In this document: piece by piece, positions 51,905-61,794 of the stretch
Numbering within the stretch: the stretch's first letter is position 1
Layout: every line of letters starts with the position of its first letter
NCBI RefSeq assembly: GCF_003201875.1
Contig: NZ_QJKD01000006.1
Span: 310,001-374,000 of the forward strand
Direction: 5' to 3'
Length of the DNA: 64,000 nt
Origin: Hungatella effluvii
GTDB taxonomy: Bacteria; Bacillota; Clostridia; Lachnospirales; Lachnospiraceae
Position numbers and translations under genes: made by a program
Notes under the pieces: generated by a model
Seen by the model: only the letters and a program-made list of their open reading frames with translations
What the model was told of the DNA's origin: nothing
The model's database searches: none

Positions 51905-52711
51905 TTATGGCTCGAAGATGCGGTCTCCTTCCAGAATATCATTGCAGACGTATCCCTCCATCTCCATATACTGGACCGTGTAGGGATAATCGTCCCCTGC
52001 TCTGTTTACCAGATAAAACTGGATAGCCGGCGGGTCTGTATCCTCTGTATTCCATGTTCCCGTAATCTTAACATGGTCCTCATCGACAGGTTCCGGCTCC
52101 GAAAAAGTAAAGCTGCCGTCAAATGCTCCTTCTATGTGAAATACGACAGCGTCATCCTTTTCGTCGGGCACGATAAATCCGGCCATGGATTCCGGTATGG
52201 CAGGCAGCTCTGTTTTTCCTTCAAAAAGGACGGACATATACTCCTTCAGCTTTCCCGTCTTCACGGAAACTTCCGTCTCTCCCGGCGCTGTTCCGGTCCC
52301 CGCGATGCCGTAGAGACACCACCACGCAAAAGAATTATCAGCCGTATTATAGACCATCCGCTTCTCCGATGCAGTCCAGACCATCCCTTTTAAGACGGTT
52401 TCCTGAAGCTTCAGAGAGTCCAGTGACGTCCGGCTTTCAGCCTTCGCGGCACCATTTTCGCTGCTGCCATTTACATGATTCACCGGTTCTGCCGATATCT
52501 CTTTATCTGACGGAGAGGACACTTCCTGAATGCCGGAGGAGGTTGTCTCCGCATTCACCTCCTGGCTGCTTTTCGCAGAAGTCGGGGCCGTCTGTCCTTC
52601 CGTTGTTCCATTCTCCTGTGCCGCGTGTCCGGAGGCGCAGCCGCCTGACGCAAGAACGCACACAAGAGCTGCAGCTATAAGGGCCGTCCTGGGCCTGTTC
52701 ATACCTGTCAT
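51905..52711 (-). CDS. Lipoprotein of unknown function
   Basis: About 268 residues. N-terminus MTGMNRPRTALIAAALVCVLASGGC is a lipoprotein signal with lipobox ASGGC, followed by a Ser/Thr/Glu/Asn-rich linker of about 70 residues and a compact C-terminal domain with repeated Trp and Tyr (MVWTASEKRMVYNTADN, SFAWWCLYGIAG). The start at 52711 (GAGGAAA upstream) is favoured; 52702 is possible, and the longer frame from 52813 overlaps the preceding gene and lacks a signal at its start. The spacer to the ArsC-like gene has a perfect AGGGCGTG/CACGCCCT repeat (52730-52770). Family not recognised. Confidence 0.78.
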   Translation of the reverse strand: MTGMNRPRTALIAAALVCVLASGGCASGHAAQENGTTEGQTAPTSAKSSQEVNAETTSSGIQEVSSPSDKEISAEPVNHVNGSSENGAAKAESRTSLDSLKLQETVLKGMVWTASEKRMVYNTADNSFAWWCLYGIAGTGTAPGETEVSVKTGKLKEYMSVLFEGKTELPAIPESMAGFIVPDEKDDAVVFHIEGAFDGSFTFSEPEPVDEDHVKITGTWNTEDTDPPAIQFYLVNRAGDDYPYTVQYMEMEGYVCNDILEGDRIFEP

Positions 52712-52791
52712 ACATTTCCTCACTTTCCTAGGGCGTGCAGATGGCAGGAATGAATTTTCAAACACGCCCTGTATAGTATCTGAAGAACGGA

Positions 52792-53136
52792 CTACTCGTC
52801 CCATTCTTTCCATATCTCCGGCCGGTATCCCACAGTCGCCTTTTTCCCATTCCGAACCACAGGAGTCTTTATAACCTGGGGATTCAGCAGAAGCTTTTCC
52901 TCCCGGTCCTCGGGTGACAGATACTTTAAGAGAGCCAGCAGATCCTTGTCTTTGCAGTTTTCGTCGATCAGCGCTTCCACACCTCCAACCGCCTGCTTCA
53001 CATTGGTAAACTCTCCTTTGCTCATGCCCTTTTCCGCCATATCGATCATCTGAACGCGGATATTCCGTTCCTTAAAATACCGCTCCGCCTTCTTCGTATC
53101 AAAACACTTCTTTTTTCCAAATATCTGTATGTTCAT
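52792..53136 (-). CDS. ArsC/Spx-family thioredoxin-fold protein
   Basis: A 114-residue protein of the arsenate-reductase-like family. It opens MNIQIFGKKKCFDTKKAERY, with a single N-terminal Cys11 where ArsC has its catalytic cysteine and Spx has CxxC; here the second Cys is absent. The mid and C-terminal parts (LLALLKYLSPEDREEKLLLNPQVIKTPVVRNGKKATVGYRPE cut into two blocks) keep the cis-Pro (IKTPVVR) of the fold. It starts within the 3' end of the GNAT gene (ATGA overlap). Probably a glutaredoxin-type reductase or regulator; real arsenate reduction is not shown. Confidence 0.85.
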   Translation of the reverse strand: MNIQIFGKKKCFDTKKAERYFKERNIRVQMIDMAEKGMSKGEFTNVKQAVGGVEALIDENCKDKDLLALLKYLSPEDREEKLLLNPQVIKTPVVRNGKKATVGYRPEIWKEWDE

Positions 53137-53633
53137 CCGTCAAGCCTCCACCACAAATTTTCCTCTGTCTTCCACCTCTTAAAGCCGCATCTGCCCAGTA
53201 CACGTATGGAGGCCAGTCCGTCCGGCTCGGTCTCCGCGATCACTGCGCGCACCTCTTCCTGCTCCAGCGCCCACCGGCACATGGCTCCGACCGCCTCCGT
53301 CATATAACCCTCATGTTCATATTTCAGTCCCAGGCCGTAACCGATCTCCACCTGGCCTTCCGGATCCGGTACGTTTTTAAAATCTGCGGATCCTACGACC
53401 ACACGGTCTTCCCTGCGCACCAGGAACCAGAAGGTGTGATATACGTAATGCGCCTCATCCTTCTCGGTTATCCCGCACTGCCCTTCCACAATTTTCAGGA
53501 AAATACCTTCCATCGGCTCAGCATCATAGACAACACCGAGTTCCGACTCCAGCTCTGCCATATCAGTAACCCAAAGCCTTAGTTGATCCGGCGTCAGCGG
53601 AATCAGCTGAAGCCGTTCTGTCTCTATCATCAA
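53133..53633 (-). CDS. GNAT-family N-acetyltransferase
   Basis: A 166-residue acetyltransferase of the RimJ/RimL-like branch. Opening MIETERLQLIPLTPDQL, acetyl-CoA region GYGLGLKYEHEGYMTEAVGAM, and C-terminal ASIRVLGRCGFKRW are characteristic. Four-base overlap with the ArsC-like gene shows an operon of two. Target unknown (protein N-terminus or small amine). Confidence 0.88.
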   Translation of the reverse strand: MMIETERLQLIPLTPDQLRLWVTDMAELESELGVVYDAEPMEGIFLKIVEGQCGITEKDEAHYVYHTFWFLVRREDRVVVGSADFKNVPDPEGQVEIGYGLGLKYEHEGYMTEAVGAMCRWALEQEEVRAVIAETEPDGLASIRVLGRCGFKRWKTEENLWWRLDG

Positions 53634-53746
53634 TTTCCTTTTCCTCCATCCTGTATCTCCAGTGTTTCGTATTTAAGCATTCATCATACCATAAACACAA
53701 AAATTGCGAAAGACCTCATCCGGCATTTCCCGCACAGCCCGGCAGT

Positions 53747-55843
53747 CTATCCCATAAGGAAGACTGCCAGTAAATATCCCAGTGTCAGGCAGAGCCCGAT
53801 ACAGAACAGCATCAGACCAAAGGAAAAGCTTTCTTCGACCAGCTTTCCGGTCCGTTTCAGTTCCTCCTCCGCCTCTATGAAACGTGGAATCGCAGACGGA
53901 CGGTCCATTTTGATTTTCCTGCCCCGCCTGCCTTTCCATACCGCGATTTCATCCGCAATACCTCCAAGGATGCAGGCGAGTCTGTCATTTTCCCTTATTT
54001 TTACGGTTCCCGGCAGCTGCCGGTGAGTCGTCTTTCTCGCAAGCAGAATCAGGCCGTCGACAAATGAATCCATGGCCCGGCAGACCACGGAGGACACCGC
54101 CAGAAATACAGTCACCACCGTAGAGACTAAATACCGGTCGATCAAGGCGCATACCGCGCCGCAGATTCCAGGCAAAATATGCAGGAGAAGCGGCCGGTAG
54201 ACCAGATTCTCCAGATCCAGCCAGGATGGCAGGCGGTCTGCATAAATCACTGTGCCTCGTTCGTCCTTTTTCATCAGAAGCAAACGTACGACGACGGCAT
54301 AGAGCACAATGCCGATTCCGATAGAAATGACTCCGCCCTTTAGATTTCCCAGAGAAAAATAAGCCACGGAATGAACCATCTCATCTCCCCGGAAAAAGGG
54401 TTCCCCTGCACCTGCGATCCGGTCCATGGTCAGATGCGGCGCCATGCCCAGAAGCGGAATGAGCGCCGAACAGCCCACCAGCACGAAACGGCTGAGAGGC
54501 TTCATGCAGGATGTGGACATCGCGTCGTACTTCGCCTGCTCTGTCGGATGTTTTTCCACAAATAGTGCGATAAACAGCTTCAGCATATAGGCCACGGTCA
54601 TTCCTCCCGTCAGAAGAAACACCCATTCCGCCGCTTTCCAGATTCCCGGATTCAGCAGAAGCGATGTGACAATGCCAGGCATTCCAATAGAGTCAGAGGG
54701 CATTCCCGGATTCACCAAAACGGCAGCCCCCTCTCCCACGGCCTTCGCATACTCCACCATGCTCTCATGGAGCAGTGTCTTGCTCACATAACCGCTCCAC
54801 AGCGGGATTCCGCTGATCCCCAGGCTTCCCATGAGGAAACAGAAGCCAAGCGCAGGCTTCTTCCTGCCGAAACCGCGGATATCATTTAAATTCAGCTTAT
54901 GCAGATTCATATACACCGCCCCGGCGCAGAGAAAGAGCACCAGTTTAAACAGCGAATGGTTGACCATGTGAAGAAATGTCCCCCGCACCGCCAGACCATT
55001 TTCTTCTCCCACGCTGGAAAGAAGAACCGCCATGCCGATTCCCGTTAAAATGAATCCGATCTGAGAGATGGACGAACACGCCAGCGTCCTCTTTAAATTA
55101 ACGGACAGCAGCGCCAGAAGCGCGCCCAGAAACATGGTCACAAGCCCCAGCACGGTGAGGAGAAGCCCCCAGTTTCCATCGGAAAAGAACAGCCCCCCGG
55201 TAATCACAATGATTCCGAATACGCCGGCCTTCGTCAGTATTCCAGACAACAGCGCGCTGGCCGGTGCCGGTGCCACCGGATGGGCCTTGGGAAGCCAGAT
55301 ATGAAGCGGAAAGCAGCCCGCCTTGGCTCCAAAACCGAATAGCAGCAGTCCCCCCGCAGTATAAAGCTGTGCGGCAGGCGAAAGGTAACCACCGCCGGTC
55401 TCCAGGGCCGCCCGCGCCGCCGGACCGATCAGATCCATATCCAGGGTCCCCGTCAGGTCATAGAGAAGGAACAGCCCCATGAGCATGGCAAGGCCGCCGA
55501 TTACCGCCACAGCCAGATAGGTTTCCGCCGCCTTAAGGCTCTCCTTCTTCTCGTCGAACGCCACCCAGACATACGAAGTAAAGGACATGATTTCGAAGAA
55601 AATAAAGGTGGTATACAAATCCGCAGACAGAAACACTCCCAAGGTGGCAAAAAATGTTACCCATAAAAACACGTAGTATTTCCGGCGTTTCTCATAGTGA
55701 GCCATGTATTCCAGGGAAAACGCACCGCTGACAGCCCACATCAATACGGCGATACAGGAATAAACCAGACGGAAGCCGTCCAGCTTAAAATGCAGTCCCA
55801 TCCCGCAGAATCCGGGTATCACCACATCAAACAGGGTCTTCAT
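53747..55843 (-). CDS. Mrp/Mbh-type NuoL/M-like antiporter subunit with C-terminal extension
   Basis: A 698-residue membrane protein, the last of four NuoL/M/N-type subunits in the operon. The proton-antiporter core (about residues 1-500) includes FFEIMSFTSYVWVAFDE with the TM5 glutamate and GFGAKAGCFPLHIWLPKAHPVAP...LLSGILTKAG with the broken helix and lysines. A C-terminal extension of roughly 200 residues, mostly soluble near its start (ADRLPSWLDLENLVYRPLL), ends with two membrane segments. Four-base overlap with the upstream gene. This resembles MrpA/MbhH-like subunits. Confidence 0.88.
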   Translation of the reverse strand: MKTLFDVVIPGFCGMGLHFKLDGFRLVYSCIAVLMWAVSGAFSLEYMAHYEKRRKYYVFLWVTFFATLGVFLSADLYTTFIFFEIMSFTSYVWVAFDEKKESLKAAETYLAVAVIGGLAMLMGLFLLYDLTGTLDMDLIGPAARAALETGGGYLSPAAQLYTAGGLLLFGFGAKAGCFPLHIWLPKAHPVAPAPASALLSGILTKAGVFGIIVITGGLFFSDGNWGLLLTVLGLVTMFLGALLALLSVNLKRTLACSSISQIGFILTGIGMAVLLSSVGEENGLAVRGTFLHMVNHSLFKLVLFLCAGAVYMNLHKLNLNDIRGFGRKKPALGFCFLMGSLGISGIPLWSGYVSKTLLHESMVEYAKAVGEGAAVLVNPGMPSDSIGMPGIVTSLLLNPGIWKAAEWVFLLTGGMTVAYMLKLFIALFVEKHPTEQAKYDAMSTSCMKPLSRFVLVGCSALIPLLGMAPHLTMDRIAGAGEPFFRGDEMVHSVAYFSLGNLKGGVISIGIGIVLYAVVVRLLLMKKDERGTVIYADRLPSWLDLENLVYRPLLLHILPGICGAVCALIDRYLVSTVVTVFLAVSSVVCRAMDSFVDGLILLARKTTHRQLPGTVKIRENDRLACILGGIADEIAVWKGRRGRKIKMDRPSAIPRFIEAEEELKRTGKLVEESFSFGLMLFCIGLCLTLGYLLAVFLMG

Positions 55844-57375
55844 CCGGCCTCACCTCCTATCACCGTAAGCAACTCCATAAGAGGCCCGGAATACAGGCCA
55901 AACACCAGTACTGCAGCCGCGAAGATCAGAAGCGGCACCATCATCATCCAGTTGGGATCGGTGTACGGTTCCTCTTTTACCGCGGTCGCCGCCGCAGCCT
56001 TTGGAAAATACGCACGTACCAGTACAGTAAGCATATAGACACCGGTCATCAGGGCCGAATAAAGGATCACAGCCGTTCCCAGATACGGGAGGATTCCCAT
56101 TCTGCTGCCGCCTGCCAGAGTGAGACTGCCGCAGGCGAAGGCCGCTTCCGCAATGTTCCATTTGCTGATAAAACCGGCAAACAGAGGGATCCCCATGAGG
56201 GAAAGGCTGGCCACAGTCAGACAGCCGAACGTCAGCGGCATCTTCTTTGCCAGGCCGTCCACCTCATAGACGTATGTCTTTCCGGTCTGATGCATCACAG
56301 CTCCCGCGCAGAAGAAGGAACAGATCTTCATAAATGCATGAAAGACCATGTGGCTTAAAGCGGCCGCCAGACCCAGAGGACTCATCATCGACGCTCCCAG
56401 CAGAATATACGACAGGTTGCTGATCGTGGAATACGCCAGACGGCGTTTCCAGTGAATCTCCCTGACCGCCATGGTGGAACCGAAGATAATCGTTACCATA
56501 GCTGCTGCCATGACCACCCACTGTGCCGCGCTTCCACGCAGAAATTCCGTTCCATAGCTGTAATAAGTGAATCGCAGAATGGCAAACGCGCCGGATTTCA
56601 CCACGGCTACCGCGTGCAGCAGGGCTGTCACAGGCGTAGGCGCCACGGTAGCCATCGGAAGCCATCCGTGGCATGGAAATACGGCCGCCTTGACTCCAAA
56701 ACCAAAGAATGCAAGGATATAGACGAACAGCAGTGTTCCACGGTCGCCTTCAGCCGCTGTCAGGGACAGGACGCCGCCCGGAACAAATTCCGTGGTTCCC
56801 GTGGCCGAATATTTCAGCACAAAAATCAGGCCGATAAAGGCGAACGCCGCGCCTCCGATGGAATAATAGAGGTATTTGCGGCTCGCCCGCATGGCTTCCT
56901 TTGTCATGGGATGGAGCACCAGAGGGAAGGTGACCAGCGTCAGCAGCTCATAAAACAGATACATGGTGACTAAGTTGCCCGAGAACGCAATTCCGATCGT
57001 CACCCCATACGTCATCAGATAATAGGCAAAAAAGGAGGCACGCCTCTTTTCATGCCTCATATATTCAAATGAATAAAGCGTTGCCAGAGGCCACAGAAAC
57101 GCCACCAGGCCCGCGAATACCGAGCCCATGCGGTCAAGCTTAAACCGGACCGTCAGATTCCCGTAGAGTTTAAAGAGCACCAGACCATTTTCCATGCCGC
57201 TTCTGCCGGCGATCAGCAGGGCCACCAACAGGCTATTTAAAAGCACCAGTCCTTCCACGACGAATTCCAGGTGTCTGTATGTTCTCTCATCCTCAGCCCC
57301 GTATCCGGAGGCGAGGATCGCCGTACCTCCCACGATCGGAAGGAGCGCCGGCACCGCCAGTAAGATTCCGTTCAT
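55840..57375 (-). CDS. NuoM/N-like antiporter subunit (third paralogue)
   Basis: A 511-residue protein with about 14 membrane segments. FYELLTLVTFPLVLHPMTKEAM holds the TM5 glutamate; FGFGVKAAVFPCHGWLPMATVAPTPVTALLHAVAVVKSG the central lysine region. The start at 57375 follows GGAGG; the ATG at 57408 lies inside the previous gene. It is 13 nt after the upstream paralogue and overlaps the next gene by 4 nt. Confidence 0.9.
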   Translation of the reverse strand: MNGILLAVPALLPIVGGTAILASGYGAEDERTYRHLEFVVEGLVLLNSLLVALLIAGRSGMENGLVLFKLYGNLTVRFKLDRMGSVFAGLVAFLWPLATLYSFEYMRHEKRRASFFAYYLMTYGVTIGIAFSGNLVTMYLFYELLTLVTFPLVLHPMTKEAMRASRKYLYYSIGGAAFAFIGLIFVLKYSATGTTEFVPGGVLSLTAAEGDRGTLLFVYILAFFGFGVKAAVFPCHGWLPMATVAPTPVTALLHAVAVVKSGAFAILRFTYYSYGTEFLRGSAAQWVVMAAAMVTIIFGSTMAVREIHWKRRLAYSTISNLSYILLGASMMSPLGLAAALSHMVFHAFMKICSFFCAGAVMHQTGKTYVYEVDGLAKKMPLTFGCLTVASLSLMGIPLFAGFISKWNIAEAAFACGSLTLAGGSRMGILPYLGTAVILYSALMTGVYMLTVLVRAYFPKAAAATAVKEEPYTDPNWMMMVPLLIFAAAVLVFGLYSGPLMELLTVIGGEAG

Positions 57376-57388
57376 ACGCATTCCTCCG

Positions 57389-58894
57389 TCAAAGTACGGC
57401 CGCGGCAATAGATTCCAGCATAGCCAGGAACCGGCCCGGGAAACAGCCGAAAAGCAGGGCCCCCGCCGTAAATATCAGTATCGGTACCATCATGCAGAGC
57501 GACGGCTCCCGCCCTATAAGCCCTCTGGCCTTTAATCCGCTCTCATCAAAGTCTTCACCCGGGAAGAACCCATGGATGGTGAGAGGAAGCAGATAACCGG
57601 CAGTGAGCAGCGCACTGACCAGCAGCACGGCCGGTCCCGCGATCGTCCACACTCCCGTTCCGGAGGCAAGAGCCCCGCACGCCAGATACCATTTGCTCAC
57701 AAAGCCGCTGCAGGGTGGAATTCCGATCAGCGCCAGGGACAGAACCGTATAGCCGCCCAGCATCACCGGCATCACCCGGCCGAGACCGCGCATCTCTTCC
57801 ACTCTGGTCCATCCGGTTTTAAATATGATGGCGCCGGCCGCCAGGAAGAGTCCGTTCTTGATCATGGAATGGAACACCACATGGGATAAGGCCCCCACAA
57901 ATGCCGTCGGCTCCAAAAGACTCAGCCCGAACAGAATATAGGAGACCTGGCTGACCGTCGAATACGCCAGCCGTTTCTTTAAGACCTGTTCCTTATAAGC
58001 CAGCATGGAGCCCATAAATACGGTGAGCAGGGACAGGAGAATCCACATGGACTGTACCCAGGTTCCGCGAAGGAGCTCCGGCCCGACGATATAATAGACC
58101 ACCCGGATTACCGCCAGTACGCCCGATTTCGTAATCAGGCCAGACAGAACGGCACTGGCCGGCGCGGGAGCGACCGGATGGGCTGTGGGCAGCCATCCGT
58201 GCATGGGAAACATACCAGCCTTCGTTCCAAAGCCCAGCAGCATGCAGCACACCGCAGCCAGCAGGATTCCTTCCTTTCCGGCAAGGGACACGCCTCCCAG
58301 CACACCTCCCGGAGTAAACGCCAGAGTACCGGAGATGCTGGCTAGAAAGAGGATCCCAAACAGCGCCAGGAAAGCGCCCGCCACAGAGTAAAATAAGTAT
58401 TTGAGTCCCGCCATAACCGCATCCTTTGTGAGCTCGTGGAGAACGAGGGGAAGCGATGTCAGCGTCATCAATTCGTAGAAGACGTACATGGTCACCAGAT
58501 TGGCGGAAAAATCCAGTCCGATCAGCACTCCGAGGACGATTAAGTAAAACCCGAAGAACCGGTGTTCATCCCGTTCATGGGTCATATAGGTAATGGAATA
58601 GATCCCTACCAGAAGCCAGACCGCCGCCGTCAGCACGGCAAAAAGCCTGCTGATCCCATCCACCCGGAATTCAATGGTAATGGTGTCAGTCAGCTTCCAG
58701 AGCGTAAGCCCGCCTCCCGACGCCACCGCAGCGAAGGCGCACAGCGCTCCCGCCGTCAGCGCAGCCATGACCAGGCACAGCATCGCTTTCCGGCTGCTTC
58801 TGAGCCGTTTCACCGTTAGAAGCAGGATTCCTGCCGCAATCGGAATGAGAACCGGAAGCAGCAATATCACGTTTTGATCCATCTCTTGGTACAT
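57389..58894 (-). CDS. NuoM/N-like antiporter subunit (second paralogue)
   Basis: A 501-residue multi-spanning protein with FYELMTLTSLPLVLHELTKDAV and GFGTKAGMFPMHGWLPTAHPVAP, the conserved antiporter-core motifs. Strong similarity to the downstream paralogue (55840-57375) in FYELxTLxxxPLVLH and in length suggests a recent duplication. Ribosome site GAGGAG. It is 35 nt after the previous gene. Confidence 0.9.
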   Translation of the reverse strand: MYQEMDQNVILLLPVLIPIAAGILLLTVKRLRSSRKAMLCLVMAALTAGALCAFAAVASGGGLTLWKLTDTITIEFRVDGISRLFAVLTAAVWLLVGIYSITYMTHERDEHRFFGFYLIVLGVLIGLDFSANLVTMYVFYELMTLTSLPLVLHELTKDAVMAGLKYLFYSVAGAFLALFGILFLASISGTLAFTPGGVLGGVSLAGKEGILLAAVCCMLLGFGTKAGMFPMHGWLPTAHPVAPAPASAVLSGLITKSGVLAVIRVVYYIVGPELLRGTWVQSMWILLSLLTVFMGSMLAYKEQVLKKRLAYSTVSQVSYILFGLSLLEPTAFVGALSHVVFHSMIKNGLFLAAGAIIFKTGWTRVEEMRGLGRVMPVMLGGYTVLSLALIGIPPCSGFVSKWYLACGALASGTGVWTIAGPAVLLVSALLTAGYLLPLTIHGFFPGEDFDESGLKARGLIGREPSLCMMVPILIFTAGALLFGCFPGRFLAMLESIAAAVL

Positions 58895-58929
58895 AAGGTT
58901 TCTCCTCTTTTATTCATTTCAATCCACGC

Positions 58930-60435
58930 TTATATCGTTGAAAGTCCGGCTGCAATCGCCTGTACGATCGGCTGGGATTTCAGTCCCAGAATCAGATTCA
59001 GAAAGATGAAGCACAGGACGGCCAGCCTGAGTTTCCAGGAACTTTTCCTGACTGCGGACCGCTCTGCGGCCCCTCTGGTCTCCCGGTCTCCCTCTCTGGA
59101 GTACAGGGTGATGACAAGGCGCAGGAAGTAGATGGCATTTAACGTCGTGCTGACGGCCAGGCCAATCAGCGTGATAATCATCTTATTCGGACTCTGGAGT
59201 GCCGACGTGGCAAACAGCAGCTTGGATATGAAGCCGGCCAGCATGGGAAATCCCACCATGGAGAGTGCTCCCACGGAAAATCCGATTCCGGCCAGAGGGT
59301 TCCGGTATCCCGCTCCACGCAGGCTCTTGTAGTCCTTTTTATCACCGGACACCTCATAGAGCCCGACCGCGCTGATAAACAGCAGCGCCTTGGTCGCCGA
59401 ATGGGTGAACATGTGGAACACCGCAGCCACCATCCCGGCCTCCGTTCCAAGGCCGATTCCCATGTAAATATAGCCGATCTGAGCCACAGAAGAATAGGCT
59501 ATCATCCTCCTCGTATCCTTTTCCAGAATCGCATGAAGGGACCCCATAAGCATCCCGGCAAGTCCAAAGACGAACAGAACGTTGACAATACGGCTGGCTA
59601 CCACATTTTCTCTTCCCAGCACGCGGTAGAATATTTTAATCAGCAGGAAAATATACCCTTTGGACACGAGTCCGGACAGAATAGCGCTGGCCGTCGGAGT
59701 CGCATAGCCATAGGTATCGGGTATCCAGTAATGAAACGGATACAGTCCGCTCTTGATGGCCAGTCCGACGCTGATCACCGCCAGAATTACCAGCATGGGA
59801 ATCTCATAGCTGCCCGCGGCTTCAATGGCCTCCACCGCCGCCCTGGCCGGGCTCATCAGCAGATGGCCCGTTACATCGTAAAGCATACTGAGCCCGATTA
59901 AAAACAGGCCCGAGCCCAGTTGGCTCATAATCATATACCGGATCGCCGCCGACAGGCTCCTGCCCTTCTGCCGTATCATGATCAGACCGCATCCTGCGAT
60001 GGTATTGATCTCCACAAATACATAGGCTGTAAATAAATCGTTCGTATAGATAAGGGCCAGAAGCGAGCTGAGCATCAAATCGATCATTACATAGAATAAG
60101 TTCAGCTTTGTCCCTTCCACGTCCTCCGCGGTATGATCCATGCCTCCCAGGACGGACAGCAGCATGACCACGCCGAATACAGTGGCGGTCAGGCCTTCTA
60201 AGACGCCGGCCCTGATCTCATTTCCCCAGGGTGCAGGAAAATGTCCCATCATATAGGTATAGCTCTCTCCCGTCCCCATACAGAAGCGAAGAACGGCGGC
60301 CGACATGACCGTCGTAATCGCAATAACCGCCAGGCTTAAATTCCTGGCCTTTTTACCAGAGAGGGCGCACGACAAAATCCCGGAAAACATGGCGATGATG
60401 ATGGAGAAAAAAGGAAAGTTCTGAACAAGAGTCAT
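58930..60435 (-). CDS. MrpD/NuoN-like antiporter subunit (first paralogue)
   Basis: A 501-residue protein with the antiporter core: AYVFVEINTIAGCGLIMIRQKGRS (TM5 glutamate), GLAIKSGLYPFHYWIPDTYGYATPTASAILSGLVSKG (central lysines). It is closer to MrpD than the other three. Translationally coupled to the MrpC-like gene by a 4-nt overlap. With MrpC it forms the canonical C-D pair of Mrp antiporters. Confidence 0.9.
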   Translation of the reverse strand: MTLVQNFPFFSIIIAMFSGILSCALSGKKARNLSLAVIAITTVMSAAVLRFCMGTGESYTYMMGHFPAPWGNEIRAGVLEGLTATVFGVVMLLSVLGGMDHTAEDVEGTKLNLFYVMIDLMLSSLLALIYTNDLFTAYVFVEINTIAGCGLIMIRQKGRSLSAAIRYMIMSQLGSGLFLIGLSMLYDVTGHLLMSPARAAVEAIEAAGSYEIPMLVILAVISVGLAIKSGLYPFHYWIPDTYGYATPTASAILSGLVSKGYIFLLIKIFYRVLGRENVVASRIVNVLFVFGLAGMLMGSLHAILEKDTRRMIAYSSVAQIGYIYMGIGLGTEAGMVAAVFHMFTHSATKALLFISAVGLYEVSGDKKDYKSLRGAGYRNPLAGIGFSVGALSMVGFPMLAGFISKLLFATSALQSPNKMIITLIGLAVSTTLNAIYFLRLVITLYSREGDRETRGAAERSAVRKSSWKLRLAVLCFIFLNLILGLKSQPIVQAIAAGLSTI

Positions 60436-60809
60436 GTCTTTTCCTCCTCTTTCGCCTGTGTCAGAATCTCATCCAGATCCAGGGAACCGTACCGCTCATA
60501 CAGGCGGATCGTCAGCGCCAGCATGAGCGCCGTCGTGCTGACCGATACCACGATGCCCGTCAGGACAAGGCCGCTGGGTACGGGATTGATGTAAGCCGCA
60601 GCCTCTCTAATGCCGTTCAGCTCGATAGGAACGGCTCTTCCCTGGATATACCCCTTTGCCGCCAGGAATAAATAGACCGCCGTGTCCATGATGTTCATTC
60701 CCATAATCTTCTTGATTAAGTTCTTATGAAGCAAAAGCATGGTAAATCCCACGCCGAACAGAATCACTGCCACCGTCTCTTCTATGTTAAACAGCAAATG
60801 TACTGCCAA
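60432..60809 (-). CDS. MrpC/NuoK-like subunit
   Basis: A 125-residue protein with three membrane segments. The NuoK-type glutamate pair is recognisable in the first two helices (NIEETVAVILFGVGFTMLLL). The start is TTG at 60809, behind GGAGGG at 8 nt, and 1 nt after the preceding stop; the longer frame would extend into the MrpB-like gene. Family norm is about 110-120 residues. Confidence 0.88.
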   Translation of the reverse strand: MAVHLLFNIEETVAVILFGVGFTMLLLHKNLIKKIMGMNIMDTAVYLFLAAKGYIQGRAVPIELNGIREAAAYINPVPSGLVLTGIVVSVSTTALMLALTIRLYERYGSLDLDEILTQAKEEEKT

Positions 60810-60810
60810 A

Positions 60811-61794
60811 TCACATCCCTCCTTTTCGGAACAGCGTGTAAAATGCGTACATGGTGCACGCCACAACCAGACCCACGCAGATGTTGAGAGGCAGAATCAG
60901 CCCGCTGCTTAAGATGGCTCCGGGAGTTCCAAGAGGGATTCCGCTCTCTAAATGGTTCGCGCCGGTAAAGAAAGAATAGCTTTTCGCCACACAGTAAAAC
61001 GTCAGCGCGCAGAGGGTAATTCTGCGGTACACTTTCTCCGTAAAGAAGCGTTCCGTCTTTTCGAAGCCGAAGGCATTTAAATAGAGGATCAGACCCGATC
61101 CCAGTACTGCGCCTCCGGAAAACCCGCCTCCGGGCGACAGATGACCGTTTAAAATGATGTAGATACCGAAAATCATGATAAAAGGGACCAGCACGCAGGC
61201 GCATTTCTGTAAAATGATGTCGTTCTTCGGTTCAAAGAGCCGGTCATTGGCCTCATCGAGCCGTTTGCGCGTCTGTGCGTCATGGCTCACCGCATCGATC
61301 CGGAGCAGCGCCAGGACACAGCAGGAAGCGATAAACAGCACGCACGACTCCCCAAATGTATCGAAGGCGCGGTAATCCAGAATCATACCGGTAACGTAGT
61401 TGAGTGCGCCGGTCTCCTCCACTCCCTTTTCTATGTACCGGGCAGACACCTCGTTGTTGTCCGGATTTCCCGCATTACCAAAGACCGGCAGATAGGCGAT
61501 CGTCCAGAGCAGAACAAAGATGATCGTCAGGCACAGGAGAACCGACATGACCTGATAGAACCGGTGAAACAGGAGAAGCCCCCGTTCTTCCTTCTTCCGC
61601 ATTCTGGCGGCCTTTCCCGGATCATCTCCCGGAAGCTCCGCCTGTGCTGACTGCGCCGCCTGCGAAAGTACCTTTGAGTCTTCCTCCGGAACGCGGATCT
61701 CCATTCCGTCTGCGAGAAGGTCCGTCTCGCCGTCGATCCATTTCTTGAATTTCAGCCACCGGCTGTTTTCGTAATTATCCTTCGTCCTGCTCAT
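60811..61794 (-). CDS. MbhE-MrpB fused subunit
   Basis: A 327-residue protein. An N-terminal soluble stretch of about 75 residues precedes MbhE-type helices with VTGMILDYRAFDTFGES, and the C-terminal part is an MrpB/MnhB domain (FGIYIILNGHLSPGGGFSGGAVLGSG). MbhE and MrpB are separate genes, or the former is the MrpA C-terminus, in well-studied antiporters; here they are joined. Starts at 61794 (GTGATG, GGAGG upstream), overlapping the MbhD-like gene. Confidence 0.85.
   Translation of the reverse strand: MSRTKDNYENSRWLKFKKWIDGETDLLADGMEIRVPEEDSKVLSQAAQSAQAELPGDDPGKAARMRKKEERGLLLFHRFYQVMSVLLCLTIIFVLLWTIAYLPVFGNAGNPDNNEVSARYIEKGVEETGALNYVTGMILDYRAFDTFGESCVLFIASCCVLALLRIDAVSHDAQTRKRLDEANDRLFEPKNDIILQKCACVLVPFIMIFGIYIILNGHLSPGGGFSGGAVLGSGLILYLNAFGFEKTERFFTEKVYRRITLCALTFYCVAKSYSFFTGANHLESGIPLGTPGAILSSGLILPLNICVGLVVACTMYAFYTLFRKGGM

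Noticed and set aside
53670..53746. Terminator after the Mrp-like operon.
   Set aside because: Only a weak 5-bp GCCGG/CCGGC pairing with a large loop was seen; not convincing enough to annotate.
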